Source: an uncultured Clostridia bacterium (GTDB taxonomy: Bacteria; Bacillota; Clostridia; Christensenellales; Borkfalkiaceae). Taken from it: 57,631 nt of DNA. Below the pieces are notes generated by a model. The model worked only from the letters and a program-made list of their open reading frames with translations. It searched no databases and was not told the origin of the DNA. Position 1 is the first letter of the stretch; each line of letters begins with the position of its first letter. The DNA lies in assembly GCA_944328845.1 (NCBI GenBank), contig CALVHV010000003.1, forward strand, positions 1 to 57,631. The letters are read 5' to 3'. The position numbers and the translations under genes are program-made. This document shows, in pieces, positions 7,315 through 16,158 of the stretch.

Positions 7315-9384
7315 TTATTCTTGCGCGGGAACAAATTCCACGCGGCGGGTACCGAGGTCGCACGCCGCGACTACGATGCGCATTTTGTCGCCGATCTTGT
7401 AAGAATGGCTTGCACCTTTGAGGAGGTAGCGCTCTTCAACAAAGATGTAGTCGTCCTCGGGCAGATTTTCGATGCGGACAAGCCCTTCCACCGTATTTTC
7501 CAGTTCCACGAACACGCCGAACGCCGTCACGCCCGAAATAAGCCCTTCAAACGTTTCGCCGATGTGCGAACGCATGTACCACACCTTGTACAGATCGTCC
7601 ACGGCGCGCTCCGCCTCGTCCGCGCGGCGCTCGCTTGCCGAACAGCTGTTGGCGGCGATGTTGACAAAATTCCGATAACTTTGCTCGGCTTCTCCCGCCT
7701 GTCCGTCCAGGATGAGCTTGACGATGCGGTGCACAAGCAGGTCGGGATAGCGGCGGATGGGCGAAGTGAAATGACAGTAACAGTCGGACGCAAGCCCGAA
7801 ATGCCCGCAGTTTTCCGCACTGTACCGTGCCTTGGACATGGAGCGCAGCATCACGCGGTTGACCACGCGAAAGCGCTCGTCCCCTTCCAGCTCCTTTAAA
7901 ATTTTTCCGTATTCGCCGGGGCGCACGTTTGCGGGGTGGAATTTTGCCTTTACGCCCAGCAGCTGCAGATACGCCTTGAACCCCTGTGCCTTTTCTTCGC
8001 TCGGCTTTTCGTGCACGCGGTAAACAAAGGGAAGTTCGTACGCGGTGACGAATTCTGCCACCGTCTCGTTGGCGAGGATCATAAATTCCTCGATGATGCG
8101 GTGCGCCATCGTGCGCTTATACTCGCTTACCTGCACGCTGTCCCCCGAAAGGGTGATCTGCGCTTCCTTGACGTCCAGATCGATGCTGCCGCGTTTTTCT
8201 CTTTTACGGATGAGGATGTGCGCAAGCGCGCACATGTCCCCGCACAGGGGCAAAAGGTGCGCATACTGCTTGCAGAGCGCCTCATCCCCTTCCAAAATGG
8301 CGGAAATTTTTGTATACGTCATGCGGTTTTTGGAACAAATGATGCCCTGCGCCAGCTCGCTGTCCTTTACTTTCCCCTTTCCGTCCACGCGCATGATGCA
8401 GGAAAGGGTGTACCTGTCCTCCCCCTCGTTGAGGGAACAGATCCCGTTGGAAAGTTCCTGCGGGAGCATGGGCAGAACCCTGTCCGGAAAATAGACGCTG
8501 GTGCCGCGGGAGAGCGCTTCCTTATCGAGAGCACCGCCCCGCTTTACATAGTGCGTGACGTCTGCGATGTGCACGGAAAGGACGTAGTCCTCTCCCTCCC
8601 TGCGCACGCTGACCGCGTCGTCAAAATCGCGCGAGTCCTCCCCGTCGATGGTGATGACGAGGTCTTGGCGGAAATCCCGCCTGCCTGCGGGAAGAACGGG
8701 CTCGGCGCTTGAGCGCCGCGCCTCCGCGAGTACCTTCTGCGGAAACTCTTCGGCAAGGTTTTGGGTGCGGATGACGGCGTCCTCCTCCACGGACAGATCG
8801 CCGCCCTTGCCGAGGACTTCCCTGATCTCCCCTTCGGGGTCTTTCCCTTCGGGATAGTTGACGATGTCGACGACGACCTTTTCGCCCGAAAAAGCACGCA
8901 GACCGCCGACGACGCGCACGGGCTGAGAAAACCTGCGCTCGTCCGCCTCGACCATTCCGCACTTTCTGTCGCGGTAATAGGTGCCCGTGAGGCGGGTCAT
9001 GCCGCGGCGGAGGATGCTGTACACTTCCGCCTCGTCCCCGCGCTCTCCGCCCACGAGGCGGCAGAGAACGGTATCCCCATGCAAAGCGCCGTGCAGGGAA
9101 CGGTGCGGGAGAAAGAGGTCCCCTTCCTCACGCACGAGAAAGGCAAAGCCGCGCTCGTTGCCCTGGATGACGCCCTTGATAAGGCGCAGTTCGGCGGGCA
9201 GGACGTACCTGCCCCGATCGTCGCGCACGATCTCCCCGTCGCTCTCCAGCTCCTTTAAAAGGCGGAGAACGCTTTCCCGCTCTGTCTTGCCGCCCGCACC
9301 AAGCAGGCGACAGATGTCCGAAGCCTTTTTGTGGCAGAGTTCCCCCGTATTGAATTTTTCGCGTATGCTTTCGATGGCTGACAT
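7315..9384 (-). CDS. rnr: ribonuclease R
   Basis: A 3'-5' exoribonuclease of 689 residues. In order it shows an N-terminal winged helix (about 1-65), two cold-shock RNA-binding domains (about 68-200), the RNB catalytic domain with the metal-binding IDGEDSRDFDDAV motif near 250 and the C-terminal S1 domain (EGLISGVTAFGVFVELENT). RNase R degrades structured and tmRNA-tagged messages, which fits its place in the secG-rnr-smpB-ssrA cluster. The ATG at 9384 is preferred to a TTG twelve bases upstream because GAGGAAA stands just before it. Confidence 0.96.
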   Translation of the reverse strand: MSAIESIREKFNTGELCHKKASDICRLLGAGGKTERESVLRLLKELESDGEIVRDDRGRYVLPAELRLIKGVIQGNERGFAFLVREEGDLFLPHRSLHGALHGDTVLCRLVGGERGDEAEVYSILRRGMTRLTGTYYRDRKCGMVEADERRFSQPVRVVGGLRAFSGEKVVVDIVNYPEGKDPEGEIREVLGKGGDLSVEEDAVIRTQNLAEEFPQKVLAEARRSSAEPVLPAGRRDFRQDLVITIDGEDSRDFDDAVSVRREGEDYVLSVHIADVTHYVKRGGALDKEALSRGTSVYFPDRVLPMLPQELSNGICSLNEGEDRYTLSCIMRVDGKGKVKDSELAQGIICSKNRMTYTKISAILEGDEALCKQYAHLLPLCGDMCALAHILIRKREKRGSIDLDVKEAQITLSGDSVQVSEYKRTMAHRIIEEFMILANETVAEFVTAYELPFVYRVHEKPSEEKAQGFKAYLQLLGVKAKFHPANVRPGEYGKILKELEGDERFRVVNRVMLRSMSKARYSAENCGHFGLASDCYCHFTSPIRRYPDLLVHRIVKLILDGQAGEAEQSYRNFVNIAANSCSASERRADEAERAVDDLYKVWYMRSHIGETFEGLISGVTAFGVFVELENTVEGLVRIENLPEDDYIFVEERYLLKGASHSYKIGDKMRIVVAACDLGTRRVEFVPAQE

Positions 9385-9409
9385 GTTTTTCCTCAAATTA
9401 GAGTTTTTG

Positions 9410-9444
9410 CAAAAAGAAAAGCGGCTATTCCTCAGAATAGCCGC
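9410..9444 (-). terminator. terminator between secG and rnr
   Basis: A perfect ten-base stem (9421-9430 with 9435-9444) with a four-base loop is followed on the minus strand by a T-rich run (9420-9410). It would end or attenuate the gpmI-secG transcript before rnr. Confidence 0.82.
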
Positions 9445-9459
9445 CGTACCGGTACTGAC

Positions 9460-9792
9460 TTACGCCGCAACGCCCCAAATGGTATCGAACTGCAGGATAA
9501 AGAAAGCAATGGCGAGAACGGTGAGCACGATCAGGCAAATGACCGTCCACTTCTTCATTCTGCTCTCCTTGGACCTGCCCTTGTTCTTCCCGAAGAAGGT
9601 TTCGCTGGAACCGCCGAGCGCGTCGATCCCCGTGGAGTTGCCGGGCTGGAACAAAACGATGACCACCGCAGCGATCGCCGCAACGATCATGAGCACCAGC
9701 AATACGAGGCTGACTATCTGATAGACTGTCCACACCCCGTCGCTGGGCAACGGAGCGAGAAGATTATTGATCATAGACATCATGTCGGGCAT
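9460..9792 (-). CDS. secG: preprotein translocase subunit SecG
   Basis: A 110-residue membrane protein with two hydrophobic segments (about 22-48 and 86-106). Between them lies VIVLFQPGNSTGIDALGGSSETFFGKNKG, the typical SecG loop with its Gly/Ser-rich end. SecG assists SecYEA-driven export. The ATG at 9792 follows a GGGAG site; a TTG further upstream is less likely. Gene order with rnr and smpB downstream is the conserved Gram-positive arrangement. Confidence 0.94.
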   Translation of the reverse strand: MPDMMSMINNLLAPLPSDGVWTVYQIVSLVLLVLMIVAAIAAVVIVLFQPGNSTGIDALGGSSETFFGKNKGRSKESRMKKWTVICLIVLTVLAIAFFILQFDTIWGVAA

Positions 9793-9908
9793 AGTAAACA
9801 CTCCCAAAACTCTTTTTACAATAGCTTATACAGTATATCATACCGCAGAATTTTTTTCAACCATTTTTTCTGCGGTTTTTGATAGTTTTTTTGATATTTC
9901 ACAAAAAC

Positions 9909-11447
9909 TCAGCGCACAAGAAGAGTTTTGCCCGTCATCTCCGCGGGAACGGGGATCCCCATCATATCCAGGAGAGTGGGTGCAAGGTCGGCAAGCACGC
10001 CCCCTTCGCGCAGATGTGCCTTTTTCAGTTCGTCGCAGACGAGCACGACGGGCACGGGATTGGTGGTATGCGCCGTAAAAGGCGAGCCGTCTTCCGCGAT
10101 CATCTTGTCCGCATTGCCGTGGTCCGCCGTCAGCAGCGCGCCGCCGCCCATCGAGAGGATCTTGGAAAGCACCTTGTCCACACATTCGTCCACCGCCGCG
10201 ACTGCCTTTTCCGCCGCATCCAGAACGCCCGTGTGACCGACCATGTCGCAGTTGGCAAAGTTGAGGATCATCACGTCATACTCGCCCGTCGAAAGCTGTT
10301 CGAGCGCCTTTTCCGTCACTTCGTACGCGCTCATCTCCGGCTTTAAGTCGTAGGTCGCCACCTTCGGCGAAGGGATCAGCACGCGCACTTCCCCTTCATT
10401 GGGTGCCTCTACGCCGCCGTTGAAGAAGAAGGTGACGTGCGCATATTTTTCCGTTTCCGCGATGCGCAGCTGTTTTTTGCCGAGCGAGGAAAGATATTCG
10501 CCCAGCGTGTTTTTCAGGCTCTGCTTTTTGAACGCCACCTGCACGTGCGAGAAGGTCGCGTCGTACTCGGTAAAGCAGACGTACACGGGCGCAAGATAGC
10601 CGCTCTTTCTCTCAAAGCCGCTAAAATCGGGCTCGGTGAAGGCGCGCGTGATCTCGCGGGCGCGGTCGGGACGGAAGTTGAAGAAAATAACGCTGTCCCC
10701 TTTCTCCACGAGCGCCACAGGCTTGCCGTCGCGCACAACGTTGGTGGGAAGGATAAATTCGTCCGTTACTTCCTGTTTATACGACTGCTCGATCGCCACC
10801 GCGGCATCCTCCGCCTGTACCCCGTTGCCGAGGGTGAGCATTTCGTATGCCTTGACCACGCGTTCCCAGCGGTTGTCCCTGTCCATGGCGTAATACCTGC
10901 CGCAGACGGAAGCCACCGTGCCGAATCCGAGCTTGTCCATCTCCGCCTGCAGATCGCGCACGAATCCCGCACCGCTGGTAGGAGAGACGTCCCTCCCGTC
11001 CATAAAGCAATGCACATAGGCGTTGTCCAGCCCCTGTTCTTTGCACATTTTCAGAAGCGCATACAGGTGGGTGTTGTGGCTGTGCACGCCGCCGTCGGAC
11101 ACAAGTCCCCAGATGTGCAGTTTTTTACCGTTTTTCCGCGCGCTCTCCATGGCGGAAAGCAGCGCCTCGTTTTTGAAAAATTCTCTGTCCTGAATTTCCT
11201 TGGTGATCTTGGTCAGTTCCTGGTACACGATCCTGCCCGCGCCCATGTTGAGGTGCCCCACCTCGGAATTACCCATCTGTCCGTCGGGAAGACCCACGCT
11301 CATGCCGGAAGCGCCCAGCTGCGAAGAGGGATATTCTGCCGCATATCTGTGCACATTGGGACTGCCCTCGAGGGCGATGGCGTTCCCCTTCTTGTCAGGG
11401 TTGATCCCGTATCCGTCCATGATGATGATCGCATAAGGTTTTTTCAT
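9909..11447 (-). CDS. gpmI: 2,3-bisphosphoglycerate-independent phosphoglycerate mutase
   Basis: Glycolytic enzyme interconverting 3- and 2-phosphoglycerate. The 512 residues fit the family. Asp11 of MDGYG and Ser61 in GQMGNSEVGHLNMGAG are the metal ligand and the phosphorylated serine; the C-terminal half carries TADHGNADKM and HTTNPVPVV metal-binding motifs. It is the first gene of a minus-strand unit with secG, 116 bases upstream of it, and has its own promoter at 11485-11513. Confidence 0.97.
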   Translation of the reverse strand: MKKPYAIIIMDGYGINPDKKGNAIALEGSPNVHRYAAEYPSSQLGASGMSVGLPDGQMGNSEVGHLNMGAGRIVYQELTKITKEIQDREFFKNEALLSAMESARKNGKKLHIWGLVSDGGVHSHNTHLYALLKMCKEQGLDNAYVHCFMDGRDVSPTSGAGFVRDLQAEMDKLGFGTVASVCGRYYAMDRDNRWERVVKAYEMLTLGNGVQAEDAAVAIEQSYKQEVTDEFILPTNVVRDGKPVALVEKGDSVIFFNFRPDRAREITRAFTEPDFSGFERKSGYLAPVYVCFTEYDATFSHVQVAFKKQSLKNTLGEYLSSLGKKQLRIAETEKYAHVTFFFNGGVEAPNEGEVRVLIPSPKVATYDLKPEMSAYEVTEKALEQLSTGEYDVMILNFANCDMVGHTGVLDAAEKAVAAVDECVDKVLSKILSMGGGALLTADHGNADKMIAEDGSPFTAHTTNPVPVVLVCDELKKAHLREGGVLADLAPTLLDMMGIPVPAEMTGKTLLVR

Positions 11448-11484
11448 AAAAAATTACCTCGCTTGTAAACTCTTTTTCCCTATT

Positions 11485-11513
11485 ATTATATACCATTTGC
11501 GCCCGCTTGGCAA
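11485..11513 (-). promoter_or_regulatory. gpmI promoter
   Basis: TTGCCA (11513-11508) and TATAAT (11490-11485) with a 17-base spacer on the minus strand, 38 bases before the gpmI start codon. Confidence 0.68.
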
Positions 11514-11681
11514 GCCGCCGCGGGCACTTTTTCAAAAACCGCCCGAAATTCTGCCCCCTGCCGACCTCCCCGCACGGCGCGCGCGGCGGCGCCTCCATAC
11601 GCCTTTTGGCGGCTATTTTAATAGACACATATCGTATTATTGTTTAAAAAGACCGCAAAAGAGAATTGTCTGTACATTTAC

Positions 11682-11710
11682 TTGACAATCTGCGCATTTT
11701 ATGGTAAAAT
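11682..11710 (+). promoter_or_regulatory. promoter of the XRE regulator
   Basis: TTGACA (11682-11687) and TAAAAT (11705-11710) are 17 bases apart. The first plausible start codon on this strand is at 11918, so the transcript would have a leader of about 200 bases. Between 11514 and 11681 I see no gene. Confidence 0.72.
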
Positions 11711-11824
11711 CTTATGTAAGTATTTATAAGATTGTCGGTATGAGGCCGCCCGGGGTAAGGCGGCAGGAACAAGATCCGAACGAAAGAGAAAAGAGAAAAT
11801 GCCGGTCCGGGGTACGGCAAAAGC

Positions 11825-11887
11825 GGAAACAAAAGTTTGTTTCCCTCTCAAAAAGTGTTGAACCGACGTATTGGCAGAAGCTGCCAA
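11825..11887 (+). promoter_or_regulatory. two inverted repeats upstream of the XRE gene, candidate operators
   Basis: GGAAACAAA and TTTGTTTCC form a perfect dyad around two bases (11825-11844), and TTGGCAG and CTGCCAA form another around three bases (11871-11887). Both lie in the leader of the regulator gene and are good candidates for autoregulatory binding sites or for RNA structure. Function is inference. Confidence 0.45.
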
Positions 11888-11917
11888 AATTCAGGACGTC
11901 GGTCTTACTATACGGTT

Positions 11918-12241
11918 ATGTTTGCAAAAATTTTAAAAACCCTGCGGAAGGAGAACGACACCACCCAGTGTGAACTGGCGGAAAAGCTTGGCGTAAAGCA
12001 ATCCACCGTCAGCAGTTGGGAGATCGGCCGTTCGCGCCCCACATTCGAACAGATCATTGAGATCTCCAACATCTTCAACACTTCTACCGATTATCTGCTC
12101 GGCAAGTCCGATAACGAAAACAACTACGTGTACACGGACAACAAAACCCTGCAGAATTTTTATGTGGATTTCGGTAAACTTTCCAAAGCGGAACAGACGT
12201 TTATCGTAAAGAGCATCCACTCCTACGTAGAAAATAAATAA
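11918..12241 (+). CDS. XRE/Cro-CI family transcriptional regulator
   Basis: A 107-residue protein with an N-terminal helix-turn-helix: ILKTLRKENDTTQCELAEKLGVKQSTVSSWEIGRSRP is the canonical XRE pattern, followed by the conserved NIFNTSTDYLLGKSD. The last 40 residues form a short C-terminal region of no recognised family. The ATG at 11918 is the natural family start, but no Shine-Dalgarno site precedes it. It stands alone on the plus strand, with a long leader containing two dyads. Target genes are unknown. Confidence 0.88.
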   Translation: MFAKILKTLRKENDTTQCELAEKLGVKQSTVSSWEIGRSRPTFEQIIEISNIFNTSTDYLLGKSDNENNYVYTDNKTLQNFYVDFGKLSKAEQTFIVKSIHSYVENK

Positions 12242-12257
12242 ACAGCAAGCGCCCATC

Positions 12258-12293
12258 CCTTTAAAGGGCAAGCCTTAATACGCCCTTTAAAGG
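12258..12293 (+). terminator. hairpin after the XRE gene
   Basis: Twelve-base arms (12258-12269 and 12282-12293) pair perfectly around a twelve-base loop, 17 bases after the XRE stop codon. Only a weak T-rich stretch follows directly; a T run comes at about 12328-12336. Confidence 0.6.
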
Positions 12294-12408
12294 CATTTAA
12301 GCGCCCCTTTATTGTTAACGGCGTTTATTTTTTTATCAGTCAACTATTTACTGCCATCTCTTTTCGCGCTTTCGGCGCGATTATTTTTATTCTGCCCTGC
12401 CAAACGGT

Positions 12409-12446
12409 AAAAGGGGCGCCTGCGGTTTTCCGCAGGCGCCCCTTTT
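12409..12446. terminator. strong bidirectional terminator
   Basis: Perfect 17-base arms (12409-12425 and 12430-12446) around four bases, GC-rich inside and with A/T tracts outside on both sides. It lies 33 bases after the stop of the minus-strand ABC transporter and also faces the plus-strand XRE gene. Confidence 0.85.
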
Positions 12447-12479
12447 GTTTTTCTGTCAAACGACAATCCTTGCATGGCA

Positions 12480-15266
12480 TCATTCCGTACGCAACGCAAC
12501 GACAGGATCTCTGCGCGCTGCCGCGGACGCGGGGAACAGGCCCGAAATGAGCGTGAGCGCGACACTGACGACGACCATGATCAGCGCAGCGAACCAAGGC
12601 AGTGCGGCGAGCCCCGCAATGCCGGTGAGCGGCGTGAGAATGGCGTTGATCATCAGCTGCAACAGGTACGCCACAATGATGCCGATCAACCCGGCACACA
12701 ATCCGATGATAAATGTCTCCGCGTTGAAGACGTGCTTGATGTCCTTTTTCCGCGCGCCGATGGAGCGCAAAATGCCGATCTCCTTTGTCCTCTCCACCAC
12801 CGAAACGTAGGTGATGACGCCGATCATCACGGTGGACACGACGAGGGAAATGCCCGTAAACGCCACCAAAACGTATGTGATGGCATCCAGAATGGTTTGC
12901 ATCATGCCCATCAGCACCCCGACGGTGTCCGTATAGGTCACTTCCGTCGGCCCGTCGTAATCGTCCAGCGTTTCATGCGTCTGCAGCCATTCTTCCTGTG
13001 CCTGTGCGACCTTGACGTCGTTCCAATCTTCCAGGTATTTTGTGATCTGCTCTTTCGTTTCGAAATCCCTGGGATAAATAGAGATAGAATTGGGAACGTC
13101 CGTGCCGCCCAAAGAACGCAGGGTCATCGAGTTGCCTGTCTCGTTTGTGAGGTAGACGGACTTTAAAAATTCCATGCCCGGAGGGAGCATGCCGGATATG
13201 TCGGAGCTGAGCTGCGAATAGTAACTTCCGTTGAGGTGATAGGCGGGGGAAAGATAGACGGTCTGCCCCGGCAGACTGATGCGCGCGCCGCTGGCTATGG
13301 TGCCTTTGAAATCCGACTGCAACCACTTGACAATGGAAGACTGCATATTCTTCTGTATATACTGTTCGACCAGCTGCTCTGTGACGTTGAGCCCGCCGGA
13401 AAGGCATCCGTAGGTAAGCCCGTCTTTCAGGCGCAGGATACCCGTGATCTTGATCTGCACCCCCTGCTCTTCCGTCGCGTCAAGAAGGGTGCCGTCCTCT
13501 TCGTAGTTTCCGCGGTTGCCCACGTATTCGAAGGGATAGATCGCCTGCGGCTGGGCGGAAAAATCGGTGGGAAGATACACTTCGTCGTTATAATAGAGAG
13601 TAAAGGGTTTTTCCATCAGTTCGTCGAAGGAATAGGTGAGATAGTCCCCGATCTCCTCCGTTTCAGCCCCCTGCGTATCACCGCCGCCCAATTCGAACAG
13701 ACTGAGGAAAGTGTCCTCGTCGATGTAGCCCAGCTGCGCCAGCAGAAGGTCGGTCAGATCGTTGTTCCCGCCGATGACCAGCACCGCCTCGTCGGGACTT
13801 TCGGGGAAGCTGCCCTGCAGCACGTCGTACTGAGAGAGGACGTATTCGGCATAGCGGTCCCGATCGATGGAAAACTGAGAGGTACCCGGCATTTTGTTGA
13901 CAACGGAGCCGAGGTAATCGACAAGGTACGCCATCTGCGCGTACTTTTCTTCCTGGCGGGAGAGCACGTCGATGAAATACTCTTTCAAAGAGGAAAGGGA
14001 GCGCACTTCCGTACGCGACACGCCGTCGGCATCCTTGGTCTTGACGGTGGTAAAGAGGTTGTCGGTCAGCGTTTCGCCCGCATCCTCCGTAATGGCGTAG
14101 TAGAGCGATTCGTCCATATCGTACACGTAATCGAGGTAGCCGTCCTGCGAGATGTCGTTGGAGACGGTCATCCCCTGCGCGATCTGCGTGAGGAAGGAAT
14201 TGACGTATACTTTATTTTCCAGTTGGGACAGGTCGGGCATATCCTTGGAGGAAGCGAACCCGCTCATGATCGCCATGGGGTCGAGAGAGGTTTCGGTGAT
14301 CTGCAACGGGTAGTAAGAGAGCATATCCTCCTCTGTTTTTCGTATGTAATTGGAAAACCCGGATGAGAGAGCAAGAACAAGGCAGACGCTGATGATGCCG
14401 ATGCTGCCCGCGATGGACGTGATGAGCGTGCGCGCCTTTTTGGTGAGAAGATTGCGCCCGCTCAGCTGAAAAGCGGTAAAGAGAGACATGCTCGTCTTTT
14501 TCTTCTTCCTACCCTTTGTTTCCGCGGAGGACTCTGCGAGGGAAACCTTCTCTTTCTCCTCATCCTCCTCCCCTTCCCGATAGGGATCGGAGTCGGAAAT
14601 GATCTGCCCGTCCTTGAGTTCGACGATACGGGAAGAGTATTGTCTGGCAAGTTCCGGGTTGTGCGTGACCATGATGACGAGCCGCTCGCCCGCGATCTCC
14701 TTGATCAGGTCCATGATCTGCACGCTTGTCTTGGTATCCAGTGCGCCCGTCGGTTCGTCCGCGAGCAGGATCTCGGGATTGTTGACCAGCGCACGCGCGA
14801 TGGCAACGCGCTGCATCTGTCCGCCCGAAAGCTGGTTCGGCTTTTTGTTCAGTTCCCCGCCCAGCCCTACGCGCTCGAGCGCGTGCGCGGCGCGCTGACG
14901 GCGCTCCTGCGCGGATACGCCCGAAAGGGTGAGCGCCAGCTCTACGTTGCCCAGCACCGTCTGGTGCGGGATGAGGTTATACGACTGAAAGACGAAGCCG
15001 ATGCTGTGATTGCGGTAAGCGTCCCAGTCGCTGTCTTTAAAGTTTTTTGTCGAAACGCCCTTGATGATAAGGTCGCCCTGCGTGTAATGGTCCAGCCCGC
15101 CGATGATGTTCAAAAGGGTCGTCTTTCCGCAGCCGGAAGAGCCGAGCACGGAGACAAACTCCTTTTTTCGAAACCCGAGCGTGATGCCCTTGAGGGCGTG
15201 TACTGTGTTGTCCGCTACTTTGTAGTCCTTTGTGATCGATTCAAGTTTGAGAATTGCCTGTGACAT
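12480..15266 (-). CDS. ABC transporter, fused ATPase and FtsX/MacB-type permease
   Basis: A 928-residue protein. Residues 1-225 are an ABC ATPase with Walker A GSSGCGKT (42-49), signature [15 protein letters not shown] and Walker [13 protein letters not shown] charged linker follows, then a first membrane helix near 280-300, a large extracytoplasmic region to about 780, and three C-terminal helices of the FtsX domain ending [15 protein letters not shown]. This is the MacB-type mechanotransmission layout used for peptide or drug export or for cell-envelope signalling. It is co-transcribed with a MarR regulator eight bases upstream, which suggests an inducible efflux or stress system. No periplasmic adaptor is present, as expected for a Gram-positive. 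Substrate unknown. Confidence 0.9.
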   Translation of the reverse strand: MSQAILKLESITKDYKVADNTVHALKGITLGFRKKEFVSVLGSSGCGKTTLLNIIGGLDHYTQGDLIIKGVSTKNFKDSDWDAYRNHSIGFVFQSYNLIPHQTVLGNVELALTLSGVSAQERRQRAAHALERVGLGGELNKKPNQLSGGQMQRVAIARALVNNPEILLADEPTGALDTKTSVQIMDLIKEIAGERLVIMVTHNPELARQYSSRIVELKDGQIISDSDPYREGEEDEEKEKVSLAESSAETKGRKKKKTSMSLFTAFQLSGRNLLTKKARTLITSIAGSIGIISVCLVLALSSGFSNYIRKTEEDMLSYYPLQITETSLDPMAIMSGFASSKDMPDLSQLENKVYVNSFLTQIAQGMTVSNDISQDGYLDYVYDMDESLYYAITEDAGETLTDNLFTTVKTKDADGVSRTEVRSLSSLKEYFIDVLSRQEEKYAQMAYLVDYLGSVVNKMPGTSQFSIDRDRYAEYVLSQYDVLQGSFPESPDEAVLVIGGNNDLTDLLLAQLGYIDEDTFLSLFELGGGDTQGAETEEIGDYLTYSFDELMEKPFTLYYNDEVYLPTDFSAQPQAIYPFEYVGNRGNYEEDGTLLDATEEQGVQIKITGILRLKDGLTYGCLSGGLNVTEQLVEQYIQKNMQSSIVKWLQSDFKGTIASGARISLPGQTVYLSPAYHLNGSYYSQLSSDISGMLPPGMEFLKSVYLTNETGNSMTLRSLGGTDVPNSISIYPRDFETKEQITKYLEDWNDVKVAQAQEEWLQTHETLDDYDGPTEVTYTDTVGVLMGMMQTILDAITYVLVAFTGISLVVSTVMIGVITYVSVVERTKEIGILRSIGARKKDIKHVFNAETFIIGLCAGLIGIIVAYLLQLMINAILTPLTGIAGLAALPWFAALIMVVVSVALTLISGLFPASAAARRDPVVALRTE

Positions 15267-15274
15267 ACCGTATA

Positions 15275-15775
15275 TTATTCTCCATGCCGAGCATTATTCG
15301 CAAAATCGCGCAGCAAACTTTCCTCTTCTTCGGGCAGTTCCGCCGCCGAAGCGCTGCACGCATCCAAAAACTCGTTGGCGCAGGCGATAAATTCGTGCAC
15401 TCGCTTTTCGCCGAGTTTTTCCATAACTTTATCCAAAAAGAGCTCGTATCTCTTTCTGATCCCCTTATAAACTCCGTGCGCGAAGTCGGACAGTTCTATG
15501 TAGGCGATCTTTTTGTCCTTTTTGTCGGGCACTCGCCGCACGATGTTGTTCTTTTCCAGTTTGTTGACCATCTGCGAAACGGCGGAACGCGTAACGCCCA
15601 GCTTTTTTGCGAGCTGGCTGGAAATGACCCTCTTGCCAGTCTCCCCTGCCTCCACGATCTCGCGCATCATCTGCATTTCCGTATTGCTGAAAGACTTTAT
15701 ATGCCCGAACGGACGGATGTCCTCGAGCCGCTTACCAATGCTGTATATCGACTGCATGATAACATTCTCTTCCAT
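15275..15775 (-). CDS. MarR family transcriptional regulator
   Basis: A 166-residue winged-helix regulator. SSQLAKKLGVTRSAVSQMVNKLEKNNIVRR is the DNA-binding helix-turn-helix and PDKKDKKIAYIELSDFAHGVY the wing of MarR proteins. It is the first gene of an operon with the MacB-like transporter and most likely represses it, with release by a ligand. A perfect TTAAG-TT-CTTAA dyad just after the promoter -10 box (15816-15827) is a good operator candidate. Confidence 0.9.
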   Translation of the reverse strand: MEENVIMQSIYSIGKRLEDIRPFGHIKSFSNTEMQMMREIVEAGETGKRVISSQLAKKLGVTRSAVSQMVNKLEKNNIVRRVPDKKDKKIAYIELSDFAHGVYKGIRKRYELFLDKVMEKLGEKRVHEFIACANEFLDACSASAAELPEEEESLLRDFANNARHGE

Positions 15776-15815
15776 TTCCGATCCCCATCCTGTTCCTCTG
15801 CCAAAAGAAACAGTG

Positions 15816-15827
15816 TTAAGTTCTTAA
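15816..15827. promoter_or_regulatory. candidate MarR operator
   Basis: The 12-base palindrome TTAAGTTCTTAA lies ten bases after the -10 box of the marR promoter, so a bound dimer would block transcription. Assignment to this MarR protein is inference from position. Confidence 0.5.
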
Positions 15828-15836
15828 TCTTTTTTC

Positions 15837-15865
15837 ATCATACCGCAAAAAAAGAGAAAAGTCAA
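15837..15865 (-). promoter_or_regulatory. promoter of the marR-ABC operon
   Basis: TTGACT (15865-15860) and TATGAT (15842-15837) with a 17-base spacer on the minus strand, about 60 bases before the marR start. Confidence 0.68.
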
Positions 15866-15912
15866 ACGACAGAAAAGGGCTCTGCGGGAATTTCACTAGA
15901 ATATCATACTAA

Positions 15913-15950
15913 CAAAAAAGGGGCAGCCGCCGTTTGACGGCGGCACCCCT
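15913..15950 (-). terminator. terminator of the NYN-small protein unit
   Basis: A GC-rich hairpin (about 15919-15950, arms around a five-base loop) is followed on the minus strand by six T (15918-15913). It begins ten bases after the stop of the 62-residue protein. Confidence 0.8.
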
Positions 15951-15959
15951 GCCCTGCTG

Positions 15960-16148
15960 TTACCAGTCCTGTTTTTTTAACGATTTGCTCTTGACATCGT
16001 CATAGTATTCGAAATATTTTTGCTTGAAATTTTTTTCCGCCTCCCCCTGCTCGGACAGCAGGCGGGCAAGTTCCTCGGGCGTAAAGTCGGAGAGATCCGC
16101 CTCGCCGTCATAGGAAGAAAAGAATTTATACAGTTCCGCTTCGGACAT
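15960..16148 (-). CDS. small acidic protein, function unknown
   Basis: A 62-residue protein, MSEAELYKFF...KSLKKQDW, acidic in its first half and basic at its end, with predicted helices and no membrane segment or motif that I recognise. AGGAGG lies six bases before the ATG, which makes it a credible gene. It follows the NYN/LOTUS gene by ten bases and precedes a terminator, so the two form one transcript and may act together. Confidence 0.75.
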   Translation of the reverse strand: MSEAELYKFFSSYDGEADLSDFTPEELARLLSEQGEAEKNFKQKYFEYYDDVKSKSLKKQDW

Positions 16149-16158
16149 GGCGCGCCTC

